Positions 35,347-44,517 of a stretch of 47,630 bases of DNA are shown piece after piece. The DNA lies in NCBI GenBank assembly GCA_017556145.1, contig JAFZCU010000011.1, positions 1 through 47,630 on the forward strand. Direction: 5' to 3'. A program made the translations under genes and the position numbers. Below the pieces are notes generated by a model that searched no databases, was not told where the DNA came from, and was given only the letters and a program-made list of their open reading frames with translations. Origin of the DNA: Prevotella sp. Its GTDB lineage: Bacteria; Bacteroidota; Bacteroidia; Bacteroidales; Bacteroidaceae. Positions within the stretch are counted from its first letter, which is position 1, and each line of letters opens with the position of its first letter.

Positions 35347-36553
35347 GACGAATCGCTTCTATAGGATCCATATTTGCTGCCTTCTGTGCTGGGATATATC
35401 CGAAGAGCACACCGATAAACACACAGACAAGGAAAGATACGTAGATACTCCATGCTGGTACGCTGCTGGGCATACCGAAGGACGAGACGAATGTACTCGC
35501 CCCAACCCCGACAAGGACACCTATCAGTCCTCCCGTCACTGATATCAATACTGATTCGATAAGAAATTGCAAAGATATGACAGGCCCCGTGGCTCCCACA
35601 GCCATACGGAGTCCTATCTCTTTAGTACGCTCGGTCACAGAGACAAGCATGATATTCATGATACCGATACCCGCTACAAGTAGAGAGAAGGCTGCGGCTA
35701 CGACAAGGATGATGGTTACCGTATCCATCGTCGATGACATCGTCTCCATCATCTCGGCCTGAGAACGGATGGTGAAATCGTCAGCAGCCTCATCCTTCAG
35801 TTTATGATTGTCGCGCAGCATCTGTGTCAGTTCCTCTATGGCGGCATCAGACAATTCTTCCGTAATGGCGGAACAAACAATGCTGGAGAAATAGGTCTGG
35901 GCAGCAATACGCTTCATAACAGTTGTATAGGGAGCGATGATCACATTGTCCTGGTCCATACCCCATGAGTTGTAACCCTTGGACTTCAGCACACCAACGA
36001 TACGCATGGGGATCGACTTGAAGCGGATGGTCTTGCCGATGGGGTCGTGACCGTCGAAGAGTTCCTTGACGATGGTGGCTCCCACGAGACACACCTTCGC
36101 CGCCTTCTTGATATCCTCCTCGGTGAAGCAATCGCCTTCCTCAATCACCCACTGGCGGATGTCGAGATAGTCGGCCGACTCACCGTACATCGAGGCATTG
36201 GTATTGTTGTTACCATAGATGGCCTGTCCGCTGGCCGTCACCTCGGGCGACACCTTTGTCACGAACTTCTTCTCACGGACGATACGTTCGTAGTCGGCCA
36301 TCTTCAAGGTCTGCATGGCAGAGGGATCCTGACGCACACCGCCTCGCATGTCGGCACCCGGACGGATAGTCAGCAGGTTGGTACCCATTGTGGAGAGCTC
36401 CGCGCGGATACTCTCCTTCGAGCCCTGTCCGATACTCATCATAATGATGACGGCTGCCACACCGATGATGATACCCAGCATCGAGAGGAAGGAGCGCATC
36501 TTGTTATTGGCCACCGCCTTCAGACTTACTTTTATGAGATTCAGTATATTCAT
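35339..36553 (-). CDS. MacB-like ABC transporter permease
   Basis: A 404-residue permease with the MacB/FtsX layout: one transmembrane helix near the N-terminus (SFLSMLGIIIGVAAVIIMMS), a periplasmic MacB_PCD domain of about 220 residues, then three more helices (TVTIILVVAAAFSLLVAGIG, FLIESVLISVTGGLIGVLVG, YVSFLVCVFIGVLFGYIPAQ) and the family ending NMDPIEAIRHE. The conserved EIGLRMAVGA coupling segment is present. I start at ATG 36553 because the upstream in-frame TTG would overlap the ATPase gene. It works with the ATPase at 36556-37314 in a separate-subunit form rather than the fused MacB of E. coli. It is mechanotransmission-type and exports substrates from the periplasm through the TolC-like channel. 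Confidence 0.94.
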   Translation of the reverse strand: MNILNLIKVSLKAVANNKMRSFLSMLGIIIGVAAVIIMMSIGQGSKESIRAELSTMGTNLLTIRPGADMRGGVRQDPSAMQTLKMADYERIVREKKFVTKVSPEVTASGQAIYGNNNTNASMYGESADYLDIRQWVIEEGDCFTEEDIKKAAKVCLVGATIVKELFDGHDPIGKTIRFKSIPMRIVGVLKSKGYNSWGMDQDNVIIAPYTTVMKRIAAQTYFSSIVCSAITEELSDAAIEELTQMLRDNHKLKDEAADDFTIRSQAEMMETMSSTMDTVTIILVVAAAFSLLVAGIGIMNIMLVSVTERTKEIGLRMAVGATGPVISLQFLIESVLISVTGGLIGVLVGVGASTFVSSFGMPSSVPAWSIYVSFLVCVFIGVLFGYIPAQKAANMDPIEAIRHE

Positions 36554-36555
36554 AA

Positions 36556-37314
36556 TCAATCATCATTCTGTGTCGGCAGCTTGGCAAGGGCTTCGGCTGC
36601 AGATTTGATATTCGTATTAATGGTATCTTCGCGGATCTTACCATCTCGCAGGTTGATATTACGGCTGGCATATTCGGCAATCTCAGGGTTGTGAGTCACG
36701 AAGATGATCGTGTTACCCTGCTTGTAGAGTTCCTGGAAGAGCACGAGCATCTCAAACGAGGTGCGGGTGTCGAGGTTACCTGTTGCCTCATCAGCAAGAA
36801 GCACGGCGGGGTCGTTAACCAAGGCGCGGGCGATGGCAACGCGCTGCATCTGGCCACCCGACATCTGGTTCGACTTATGGTACATACGGTCTCCCAGTCC
36901 CACGGCCTGCAGGGCCTTGATAGCCTTCTCACGACGCTCTGAGGCAGAGATCTCGGAGTTGTACATTAGCGGCAGCTCCACATTTTCCAAAGCGGTGGTC
37001 TTCGGCAACAGATTATAACTCTGGAACACGAAGCCGATCTTACGGTTACGCAGACGGGCACGCTTGGTCTTCGACATCGTCCGTACGCTGATGCCATCGA
37101 GGAAGTACTCACCGCTGGTGGGCGTGTCAAGACAGCCCAACTGGTTGAGCAGCGTCGACTTGCCGGAGCCGGAAGTACCCTGAATGGTGACGAACTCGCC
37201 CTCGTAGATCTTGAACGAGACCCCACGCAGCGCCTTCACCGTCTCCTCTCCCACCTGGAAGTAGCGCTTCACATTCTGCAGCTCAATGACGACTTTTCTA
37301 TTATCTTCAGCCAT
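36556..37314 (-). CDS. ABC transporter ATPase (MacB/LolD type)
   Basis: A 252-residue ATPase powering the permease encoded two bases downstream. Walker A is GTSGSGKST (46-54), the Q-loop is VFQSYNLLP, the signature [15 protein letters not shown] begins at 151, Walker B is VLLADEAT (171-178) with Glu176, and the H-loop is VTHN with His208. The sequence around [26 protein letters not shown] is the MacB/LolD type. It starts three bases after the adaptor gene. A C-terminal extension ([17 protein letters not shown]) is short and unremarkable. Confidence 0.96.
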   Translation of the reverse strand: MAEDNRKVVIELQNVKRYFQVGEETVKALRGVSFKIYEGEFVTIQGTSGSGKSTLLNQLGCLDTPTSGEYFLDGISVRTMSKTKRARLRNRKIGFVFQSYNLLPKTTALENVELPLMYNSEISASERREKAIKALQAVGLGDRMYHKSNQMSGGQMQRVAIARALVNDPAVLLADEATGNLDTRTSFEMLVLFQELYKQGNTIIFVTHNPEIAEYASRNINLRDGKIREDTINTNIKSAAEALAKLPTQNDD

Positions 37315-37317
37315 AGC

Positions 37318-38556
37318 TTATTGTCTTCTTGGTGCCTGTCCACCGGCGTTACCACTCTGTCCGCCCTGGGCACCGCCTCTGTTGTTGTTTCTGTTACCAC
37401 CCGGACGCGGCATGAACGGGTTCTGAGTCTGTCCGCCCTGCGGCATGGTCATTTCGCCACCCGTGATATTGAAATCGGTGAGTACCTCTGTACCCTCAGC
37501 GATGCCACCAGTGATTTCAGTCAGCACACCGTTGGTGGTTCCTGTCTCTACCTTATGGGCCTTGAACACGTTACCCTCCTTTGTCCACAGCTTGAACATG
37601 CCTTCGCAGTCCTCCACCTTCTCGTCTTTCTGCAACAGGGCTTCATTAGGAATGAAGCGCAGGGCCTTGGAGGGAACCACAAGCACGTTGTTCTTCTCTA
37701 GGGTGAAGATCGTCACATTCGCCGTCAGACCGGGTTTCAGCTTCAGGTCGTTGTTGGGCGCAGAGATCACCACCTCGTAAGTCACGACGTTACTCTCGGT
37801 CGTGGCCTGCTGGCGCACTTGTGTCACAGCACCCTCAAACTTGTCGTCGGGGAAAGCATCAACGGTGAAGCTCACGCGCTGACCCTCCTTCACGCCACCG
37901 ATGTCGGCCTCGTCAATATCGGCAATCACACGCATGTTCGTCAAGTCCTGGGCGATGGTGAACAGCTCAGGGGTATTGAACGAGGCTGCCACCGTCTGAC
38001 CTTCTTCCACTGCCTTCGACAACACAACACCATCGATGGGTGAAGTGATGGTAGCATAGCCAAGGTTCGTCTGGGCACGCTGCACACTCTCTCGTGACTG
38101 TGCCACCTGCTGCTTCGACTGCTCGTATTGCAGACGGGCACTCTCAAACTCGTCGGCACTCACCAGTCCCTTCTCATAGAGGGTCTTGTAACGCTCAAAG
38201 TTACTCTGCTGATAGTTCAGTGAACTCTGTGCAGAAGCAAGACTGGCCTTCTGGGCATTCAGCTCACTGATCAGGTTAGTACGGTCGAGTTCAGCTATCA
38301 CCTGACCCTTCCTGACCACACTGTTATAGTCAACATAGAGTTTGGATACAATACCTGACACCTGTGTACCTACTGTCACACTCGTTACAGGCTCGATAGT
38401 ACCCGTAGCAGTGATGGAGGTCTGGATATTCCCCATTTCTACCTTTGCCGTATCAAACGACACCTTTTCTTCTTTCTTTCCACCTGAGAGCAGGAAATAC
38501 AAAATTGCAATCACGGCAATCACACCGATGGCAATCCAAAGTTTCTTATTCTTCAT
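37318..38556 (-). CDS. MacA-like periplasmic adaptor (HlyD/RND membrane fusion family)
   Basis: A 412-residue membrane fusion protein bridging the inner-membrane ABC pump and the outer-membrane channel. It has an N-terminal membrane anchor (7-24), the lipoyl half-motif TGTIEPVTSVTVGTQVSGIV, a long helical hairpin (about 90-170, LNAQKASLASAQSSLNYQQS.. and QSRESVQRAQTNL) and the second lipoyl half ATITSPIDGVVL. Beta-barrel and membrane-proximal domains complete the order (VRVIADIDEADIGGVKEGQRVSF, LKPGLTANVTIF). The C-terminus is a glycine/asparagine/glutamine-rich tail (PRPGGNRNNNRGGAQGGQ) that looks disordered. It follows the TolC-like gene after 46 bases of 7-bp repeats. Confidence 0.95.
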   Translation of the reverse strand: MKNKKLWIAIGVIAVIAILYFLLSGGKKEEKVSFDTAKVEMGNIQTSITATGTIEPVTSVTVGTQVSGIVSKLYVDYNSVVRKGQVIAELDRTNLISELNAQKASLASAQSSLNYQQSNFERYKTLYEKGLVSADEFESARLQYEQSKQQVAQSRESVQRAQTNLGYATITSPIDGVVLSKAVEEGQTVAASFNTPELFTIAQDLTNMRVIADIDEADIGGVKEGQRVSFTVDAFPDDKFEGAVTQVRQQATTESNVVTYEVVISAPNNDLKLKPGLTANVTIFTLEKNNVLVVPSKALRFIPNEALLQKDEKVEDCEGMFKLWTKEGNVFKAHKVETGTTNGVLTEITGGIAEGTEVLTDFNITGGEMTMPQGGQTQNPFMPRPGGNRNNNRGGAQGGQSGNAGGQAPRRQ

Positions 38557-38573
38557 ATCTTTCGTTTTTATTT

Positions 38574-38608
38574 TCTTACCTCTTACTTCTTACCTCTTAC
38601 CTCTATTT
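38574..38608 (-). repeat. 7-bp repeat array between tolC-like and adaptor genes
   Basis: Plus-strand units TCTTACC, TCTTACT, TCTTACC, TCTTACC, TCTATTT. On the coding strand this reads as purine-rich GGTAAGA repeats directly after the TolC-like stop codon, which lies in the last unit. Confidence 0.8.
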
Positions 38609-39940
38609 AATCTCTCCCTCCGCATAGAGGTTCAGCATCTGCTTGTTGTAGATAGTCTGATACTTCGACTGCAACTGGTTCTGCTGGGCAGAGAGCAGAT
38701 TGTCCTTGCCCTGCATCAGCTCCACAATGTTTTTCAGACCTAAACGGAACTGCTCAGAAAGCAACTCATAACTCTGCTGAGCACTCTCCACACTGAGCGA
38801 AGCAGCCTTGTATTTCTCCTGATTGGTAGTAGCATTCACCCAGAACTGCTGGATATCGCTGTAGAGGGTCTTCTGCTGGTCCTGCAAGTCGAGCTGTGCC
38901 TGCAACTGCTGAATCTTGGCTTTATTGACAGCAGTCTTCGTAGACCGACCGTCTACGATAGGCACACTCACACCCAGGCCCAACGATGTATTCACATTGT
39001 TCTTCACCTGTGAACCCCAGCCGTTGCCGCTCAATGAGTTCGTCGAGGTGGTTACACCGCCATTCACACTGACATTAGGCATCCATCCGGCCTTGGCGAT
39101 GTTCAGACTCACATCGCTGCTCTTGATGGCGAGCTGCGAACGCTCTATCTCCGGACGACTCAGCAGCGCCCGCTCATAGATGCTATGCAACAAGGGGATG
39201 GGCGCAAGGATCTGCCCGTCGCTGATCTCAGGGATTGCCACATCGAATTCTGCCTCGTCGGTTATCTCCAGCAACTGCTTCAGCTGCAGTTTGTAGGTCA
39301 TCAGCTGACTCTTGGCCTCCACGATGTTGTATTCGTCGTTGGCACGCTGCGAGGTGAGTTGGGCAAGATCAGCCTTCGACATCTTACCAACATTCACCAT
39401 TTCCTGTCCACGCTCCTCGTTCTTCTTGGCAGTCTCAAGCGTCTGTTCACTCACCTTCACACTCTCATCGATATAGAGTATCTGGGTGAATATCTGGGCG
39501 ATGCGCTCCTGAATGGTGTTAGCCGTCTCACGGGCCTGAAGGTCTGCCTGCTGCTCCGCAATGGCGTCAAGTTTCACGGTGTTGGTATTACGACCACCAT
39601 TCCACACGGTCCACTGCCCGCTCACCGAGTAACTGCCATTATACGAAGTCTTGTTTACTTTTGTGTTCACCATACCGTTGGTTACCGTCGAGATACCTGT
39701 ATCCTTCCAGGGCTGGTAACCGAGGCTTTGGTTTGTCGATGCATTAAGTGTTGGTAACAATGCCGCTTTCGCACTCTTCAGATCTTCTGTAGCACTCTGT
39801 TTCTGCAGTTGCGATTTCTTCAGCGTGATATTATTCGCCATAGCGTAGTCGATACAATCCTGCAGCGTCCATTGCTTCTGAGCAAAAGAACTGGAGAGTG
39901 AAAGGATAAGCGCAAAAAGCAGCGCAAGTCTCTTTTTCAT
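38603..39940 (-). CDS. TolC-like outer-membrane efflux protein
   Basis: A 445-residue outer-membrane channel with signal peptide MKKRLALLFALILSLSSSFA (cleavage after 20), then QKQWTLQDCIDYAMANNITLKKSQLQKQ, the usual start of OEP repeat 1. Helical and strand repeats continue (TVWNGGRNTNTVKL, RANDEYNIVEAKSQLMTYKLQLKQLL), and the second repeat has IDGRSTKTAVNKAKIQQLQAQLDLQ and ESAQQSYELLSEQFRLGLKNIVELMQGKDNLLSAQQN. It forms the exit duct for the ABC/adaptor pump. It is the first gene of the six-gene efflux and two-component operon. Confidence 0.95.
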   Translation of the reverse strand: MKKRLALLFALILSLSSSFAQKQWTLQDCIDYAMANNITLKKSQLQKQSATEDLKSAKAALLPTLNASTNQSLGYQPWKDTGISTVTNGMVNTKVNKTSYNGSYSVSGQWTVWNGGRNTNTVKLDAIAEQQADLQARETANTIQERIAQIFTQILYIDESVKVSEQTLETAKKNEERGQEMVNVGKMSKADLAQLTSQRANDEYNIVEAKSQLMTYKLQLKQLLEITDEAEFDVAIPEISDGQILAPIPLLHSIYERALLSRPEIERSQLAIKSSDVSLNIAKAGWMPNVSVNGGVTTSTNSLSGNGWGSQVKNNVNTSLGLGVSVPIVDGRSTKTAVNKAKIQQLQAQLDLQDQQKTLYSDIQQFWVNATTNQEKYKAASLSVESAQQSYELLSEQFRLGLKNIVELMQGKDNLLSAQQNQLQSKYQTIYNKQMLNLYAEGEIK

Positions 39941-39987
39941 ATACCTATTTATATATTAATAATAACGTTTACACAATAACATGGGTG

Positions 39988-39995
39988 CAAAGGTA
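39988..39995 (-). promoter_or_regulatory. -7 element of the efflux/two-component operon
   Basis: TACCTTTG on the minus strand, about 50 bases before the ATG at 39940. The nearest TTTG upstream is at 16 bases, closer than usual, so the -33 box is unclear. Confidence 0.55.
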
Positions 39996-40035
39996 CTAAC
40001 AAACAACCAAACAAAAGAATGTTATAGACAAGAAA

Positions 40036-40061
40036 TGGCGGTTAATAGACTTTAACCGCCA
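40036..40061 (-). terminator. Terminator of the aquaporin-GH95 operon
   Basis: A 10-pair perfect stem (TGGCGGTTAA with TTAACCGCCA) with a six-base loop, followed on the minus strand by TTTCTTGTC. It lies 28 bases past the GH95 stop and just upstream of the efflux operon promoter. Confidence 0.85.
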
Positions 40062-40089
40062 ATTCTTCGATAAAACTCCCGATAGTTAA

Positions 40090-42537
40090 TCAATTTAACG
40101 GTTCGAGCGCCAGTATTTCGCCCTTTTGAGTCTTGACATCATATTCATAAACCTTCCGGATTTCGACGTCATGCTGCTCCTTTATTTCTTTTGAAACAAG
40201 AGGCGTCTTCACCTTAGCCCCAGACAGGAACGGGTTCGGGCAGTCACCCTTTGCCTGTTTCAGGCCCTTGCCCTTCAAAGGAATATAGGAACGGATTCTC
40301 AACATGCCACCCAGTTCTGATTGGATGCTGGCCGACTTCAACTGTCCGCCATCCCAAATCTCGTCGACGACAAAACCACCTCGCGCACGCAAACCCTTCA
40401 CTTCGCCCTTTGACCAGGCATCTGGCAAGGCGGGCAACAGATGAACGGCACCATCGTGACTTTGGAGCAGCATCTCTGCGATACCTGCAGCACAGCCGTA
40501 ATTGCCATCGATTTGGAAAGGCGGATGAGCGTCAAACAGGTTCGGATAAGTACGCCCATCGGGATACTGCCTTGCACTTCTGTCGTCCGGAAGCAGATGG
40601 AGCATGTTCGACAATATCTTCAGCGCATGATTACCATCGAGCATCCTCGCCCAGAAGTTCACCTTCCATCCCAGGCTCCATCCCGTCGCCATATCGCCAC
40701 GCTGCATCAGTGTCGTAGCTGCGGCAGAGAACAATTCGGGATGCTGGTAGGGAGAAATCTGATTCGAAGGATAGAGACCATAAAGATGTGACACGTGACG
40801 ATGCTCGTCCCGGGGGTTGTCGGCATCAATGAGCCACTCCTGCAACTGACCATACTTACCGATCTGCATCGGAGGAAGATCTGCTAAAGTAGCCGTCAGC
40901 CGCTTCTTCAGGCCATTATCTTTCACTCCCAGCACCTTCATGGCAGAAAGAACGTTGCTGAGCACATCAAAGACAATCTGGTTGTCCATCGTCGAGCCGG
41001 CTGTCACCGTCGTTCCCTTTCCTTCAGGACCATGCTCAGGCGATACGGTAGGAACCGTCATCAGCCAACCATACTGCGGATGGCGCTGGACATAATCGAG
41101 CAGGAACTCAGCCGCCCCACGCATCACGGGGAACTGTTTCTTCAGGAAGGTCTTGTCGCCTGTAAAGAGATAATGCTGCCAGATATGAGTGGTGAGCCAG
41201 GCACCGCCCGTCGGGAACATACCCCAGGTAGTACCGTCCACAGGTCCGGCAATACGCCACAGGTCTGTGTTATGATGAGCCACCCAACCGCCACAGCCAT
41301 ACATCTCCTTCGCCGTAATGGCACCGGTCTCGCTCAAATCATCAATCATCGAGAACAAAGGCTCTGCTGCCTCGCTCAGATTACCGACATCGGCAATCCA
41401 ATAGTTCATCTCAGTATTGATATTGATGGTATACTTCGAGTCCCAGGGGGCATTCATCTTATCATTCCACACACCCTGCAGATTAGCGGGCTGCCCTCCG
41501 GGCTGAGAAGCACAGATCAGCAGATAGCGGCCATACTGGAACATCAGGGCAGCCAGATCCATGTCGCTTCCGCCTGCAAAGGCAGCGAGACGTCTGTCTG
41601 TAGGAAGAGTCGAGCGGTTAGAGGTGGGCAGAGAGAGTGAAACGCGACCATATTGCGCCTGATACTTGGCGATATGAGCCGCCAGGATCTCCTGGAAGGT
41701 CCGACCTTGCAGACTTTTCCTCACCTGCTCATTTTTAGCAGAAGGATTACCACTGACATCATGATAATTGACGTAGTTGGTGGCTGCAGTGATATAGACT
41801 GTAGCCTGCGTGGCACCCTGCACAACCATACTCTGAGCCTCATCCTTCACCTTGCCGTCGGTATCCACCCAGATACGGCATTCGGCAGTCAGACCGGCAG
41901 CAATTCCCTCCTGGGCATCACCATTGACGGTAGCAATCAGGCAATGGTTCTCCACCCGCTGGGTATTCTGAAGTCCACACTCATAATAGAGGGAGAAATC
42001 AAGGGAGCCACCCTTGTCGGCTTCCATTCGGACGGCAATCACACGGTCGGCCATCGAGGCTATCGCAGTACGGCGGTAGTTCACACCAGCCACCTGATAC
42101 TTCACATTCGCTGTGGCATTCTCCAGATTGAGCTCACGCTCATATCCCGTCGGATTCCTCTGGTTCCAGAACTTCAGGAACAGGTCTCCCAACGGCAGGA
42201 ACCGCATGCCATGAGGGCCTTTGAAGAAATATTTGTCGAGCAGCTTATGCGCCTCACCTTCCTTACCTTCGAAAATCAGCTGGCGGATCTCCTGCAGATG
42301 GGCTTTCGCCTCCGGACTGTTGTTGTTATGCGGCGAACCCGACCAGAACGTTTCCTCATTCAACTGGATCTGCTCCGTATCGGCACCGCCATAGACCATC
42401 GCGCCCAGAGCGGAGTTGCCAATCGGCAAAGCCTCCAACCAATGAGAAGCCGCCTTGTCATACCAAAGGCGGCGACTCTCTGCCTGCACCTGACTGACCG
42501 TCAAGACAGACAAAAGGATAATAACCAGTCTTCTCAT
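40090..42537 (-). CDS. GH95 alpha-L-fucosidase (or alpha-L-galactosidase)
   Basis: An 815-residue glycosidase with a signal peptide ([19 protein letters not shown], 19 residues). The N-terminal beta domain has the family motif [14 protein letters not shown] (60-73). The (alpha/alpha)6 barrel has [24 protein letters not shown] (Asn372/Asn374), SPEHGP with Glu501, and FQIDGNYG with Asp677. These correspond to the asparagine, glutamate and aspartate catalytic sites known in bifidobacterial GH95. All are intact. Known family members release alpha-1,2-linked L-fucose from host or plant glycans, and some act on L-galactose in xylans, which would suit the arabinoxylan-type enzymes elsewhere in the window. 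Six bases separate it from the aquaporin gene upstream. The substrate is not resolved. Confidence 0.94.
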   Translation of the reverse strand: MRRLVIILLSVLTVSQVQAESRRLWYDKAASHWLEALPIGNSALGAMVYGGADTEQIQLNEETFWSGSPHNNNSPEAKAHLQEIRQLIFEGKEGEAHKLLDKYFFKGPHGMRFLPLGDLFLKFWNQRNPTGYERELNLENATANVKYQVAGVNYRRTAIASMADRVIAVRMEADKGGSLDFSLYYECGLQNTQRVENHCLIATVNGDAQEGIAAGLTAECRIWVDTDGKVKDEAQSMVVQGATQATVYITAATNYVNYHDVSGNPSAKNEQVRKSLQGRTFQEILAAHIAKYQAQYGRVSLSLPTSNRSTLPTDRRLAAFAGGSDMDLAALMFQYGRYLLICASQPGGQPANLQGVWNDKMNAPWDSKYTININTEMNYWIADVGNLSEAAEPLFSMIDDLSETGAITAKEMYGCGGWVAHHNTDLWRIAGPVDGTTWGMFPTGGAWLTTHIWQHYLFTGDKTFLKKQFPVMRGAAEFLLDYVQRHPQYGWLMTVPTVSPEHGPEGKGTTVTAGSTMDNQIVFDVLSNVLSAMKVLGVKDNGLKKRLTATLADLPPMQIGKYGQLQEWLIDADNPRDEHRHVSHLYGLYPSNQISPYQHPELFSAAATTLMQRGDMATGWSLGWKVNFWARMLDGNHALKILSNMLHLLPDDRSARQYPDGRTYPNLFDAHPPFQIDGNYGCAAGIAEMLLQSHDGAVHLLPALPDAWSKGEVKGLRARGGFVVDEIWDGGQLKSASIQSELGGMLRIRSYIPLKGKGLKQAKGDCPNPFLSGAKVKTPLVSKEIKEQHDVEIRKVYEYDVKTQKGEILALEPLN

Positions 42538-42543
42538 TGGGAA

Positions 42544-43221
42544 TTACTTCTCGCTGCTATCAATCATTTTCCAAATGCCGGCAGCGCAGGCAGCACCAAC
42601 GAACGGACCAACGATGAAGATCCAAAGGTTAGTCAGAGCCGTACCTCCCTGGAAGATGGCGGGAGCAATCGAACGGGCGGGGTTCACCGAAGTACCAGTA
42701 TAGCGGATACATACCAGGTGAACCAATACCAGCGACAGACCGATGGCCAGACCGGCAAAGTTGTTGGTAGCGCCGTTGGTCTTGGCAGTAGCACCGAGCA
42801 CCACAAGCACAAACACACATGTGAAGATGATCTCAGCCAACAGACCGCCGAGCATGCTCACGTTGGCCTGCAGGTCGTTAGCACCTGTTCCTTCGAGACC
42901 CGGCACATTCTCGGTGAGAATATACAGCAGGAAAGAGCCAATAAAGGCACCAATCACCTGGAAGAGCATATACATACCACAGTCCTTAGCATTCATCCGT
43001 CCGCTAAGATAGCAACCGAGCGTGATGGCCGGATTGATGTGGCAACCGGAGATGCCGCCGATGGTATAAGCCATTGCCACGACAGCCAGGCCAAAGGCCA
43101 GAGCCGTACCCACCACAGCGGGGATATTGTTTACAGGATCACAACCCAGGCTGACGGCAACACCGCAACCCATCAACACGAGCACCATCGTGCCCACCAT
43201 TTCTGCTAAATACTTTTTCAT
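42544..43221 (-). CDS. aqpZ: Aquaporin Z-type water channel
   Basis: A 225-residue MIP-family channel with six transmembrane helices. I start at ATG 43221 (MKKYLAEMVGT), as an extension of 35 residues upstream is not family-like. Both half-helix motifs are present: NPA at 63-65 (GGISGCHINPAITLG) and at 180-182 (GTSVNPARSIAP). The aromatic/arginine filter positions Phe43, His168, Thr177 and Arg183 match those of E. coli AqpZ, so it should be a water channel rather than a glycerol facilitator. It has its own promoter, and the GH95 gene follows after six bases, an unexpected operon partner. Confidence 0.96.
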   Translation of the reverse strand: MKKYLAEMVGTMVLVLMGCGVAVSLGCDPVNNIPAVVGTALAFGLAVVAMAYTIGGISGCHINPAITLGCYLSGRMNAKDCGMYMLFQVIGAFIGSFLLYILTENVPGLEGTGANDLQANVSMLGGLLAEIIFTCVFVLVVLGATAKTNGATNNFAGLAIGLSLVLVHLVCIRYTGTSVNPARSIAPAIFQGGTALTNLWIFIVGPFVGAACAAGIWKMIDSSEK

Positions 43222-43266
43222 AATGCTTATAGTTTTGATGATTAATGAAAATTCGTTTCTAGGGCA

Positions 43267-43298
43267 CAAAGATAAGAAAAATTTCCTTTGCCTCCAAA
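43267..43298 (-). promoter_or_regulatory. Promoter of the aquaporin-GH95 operon
   Basis: On the minus strand TTTG (43298-43295), 20 bases, then TATCTTTG (43274-43267). It begins directly after the stop of the upstream flavoprotein gene. Confidence 0.75.
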
Positions 43299-43300
43299 TA

Positions 43301-44488
43301 TTATGGCAAAAAAGTGTGAATAGCATGGGCTACGGTATAGGCAGTAGTCCATGCAGCCTGGAAATTGAAGCCTCCGGTGATGCCGTCAATATCAAGCACC
43401 TCGCCTGCGAAAAACAGCCGGGGCACGTGACGGCTCTCGAGCGTTGAAGGATGGACCGACGAGAGCGCAATACCGCCACATGTGACGAACTCGTCCTTAA
43501 ACGCAGCCCGCCCGGCTATCTGATAACTGTCGCCTCCGCTCAGCAGATTCGCCAGACGGTTCAGCTCCTTCTTGTTGAGACTCCCCCAACGGCCATTCGC
43601 CCGCTCGCCGAGGCACTTCTCCAGCAGATAGCCCCATAACCGCGAGGGAATGCCGCAGGGCGACACCGTCTTTATCTGTTTCTGGGGATTGCGGATGACC
43701 ATCTCGTCGAGTTGGGACAGAACCTCCGTATCACGAAGCTTCGTCCAGTTCACGGCAAGGGGACACTGATACTGTTTTTCCGCCAACAGCCGCGCGCCAT
43801 AGCTCGACAGCTTCAGAATAGCCGGCCCGCTCATGCCCCAATGGGTAATCAGCAGCGGCCCTTCCGCCCGCAGTTTCGTGCCAGGGATCATCGTCACCAC
43901 ATCCTCCACCACCGTTCCCATCAGCGCATGCAGCGCCTCGTCGGCAATCTGAAAGGTGAAGAGCGAGGGTACAGGCAGTTCTATTGCATGTCCCATGTCG
44001 CTGAGCCATCGCAAACCGTCGGCCTTGGGCGATCCGCCCGTGGTTACGGCGATGAAGTCATAGTCGTTGAGTAGCTCCAATGAATCAATCTTCGCCTCTG
44101 AACGGATCTCTATGCCGTGTCTTCGCGCCTCGGCAAGGAAACAATTGATAATCGTATGCGAATCCTGCGACAAGGGAAACACACATTGGTCGTCTTGCGT
44201 GGTCAGTCGTACCCCGTGACGCTCAAACCAGTCATAGGCATCCGCCTGCGAAAAGCCCTTCATCAGCCGTTTCATCAGACGGTGTCCGCGGGGATAGACG
44301 GCCGAGAGATCGCGCACATCAGCAAACGAATTAGTGCAGTTGCAGCGCCCGCCGCCCGAAATTTCCACCTTCGTCAGCACGCGCTTCGACTTCTCGAAGA
44401 TGGTCACCTCCATCTCGGGCCGCAGCTCCTTGAGATTGATGGCCAGGAAGAATCCCGCTGCCCCGCCGCCGATGATCGCTGTTTTCAT
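43301..44488 (-). CDS. HI0933/YhiN-family NAD(P)/FAD-dependent oxidoreductase
   Basis: A 395-residue cytoplasmic flavoprotein of the HI0933/YhiN family, whose members have no agreed substrate. The FAD-binding Rossmann motif AIIGGGAAGFFLAI sits at residues 4-17. The family hallmark ISGGGRCNCTN follows (43-53), then THWGMSGPAILKLS in the inserted domain and the C-terminal FAD-contact motif FFAGEVLDIDGITGGFNFQAAW. Length and motifs are normal. It lies 29 bases downstream of the hydrolase-fusion gene and is probably co-transcribed with it. Confidence 0.93.
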   Translation of the reverse strand: MKTAIIGGGAAGFFLAINLKELRPEMEVTIFEKSKRVLTKVEISGGGRCNCTNSFADVRDLSAVYPRGHRLMKRLMKGFSQADAYDWFERHGVRLTTQDDQCVFPLSQDSHTIINCFLAEARRHGIEIRSEAKIDSLELLNDYDFIAVTTGGSPKADGLRWLSDMGHAIELPVPSLFTFQIADEALHALMGTVVEDVVTMIPGTKLRAEGPLLITHWGMSGPAILKLSSYGARLLAEKQYQCPLAVNWTKLRDTEVLSQLDEMVIRNPQKQIKTVSPCGIPSRLWGYLLEKCLGERANGRWGSLNKKELNRLANLLSGGDSYQIAGRAAFKDEFVTCGGIALSSVHPSTLESRHVPRLFFAGEVLDIDGITGGFNFQAAWTTAYTVAHAIHTFLP

Positions 44489-44517
44489 CTGAGTATTCTG
44501 AGCATTCCGATTTCTTC

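Noticed and set aside
41653-43209. A 518-codon open frame on the plus strand
   Set aside because: It lies opposite the intact GH95 and aquaporin genes, has no recognisable domains or start context, and is explained by codon usage of the real genes.
43222-43326. Longer aquaporin with 35 extra residues
   Set aside because: The extension spans the promoter at 43267-43298 and lacks membrane-protein features. The ATG at 43221 fits the family.
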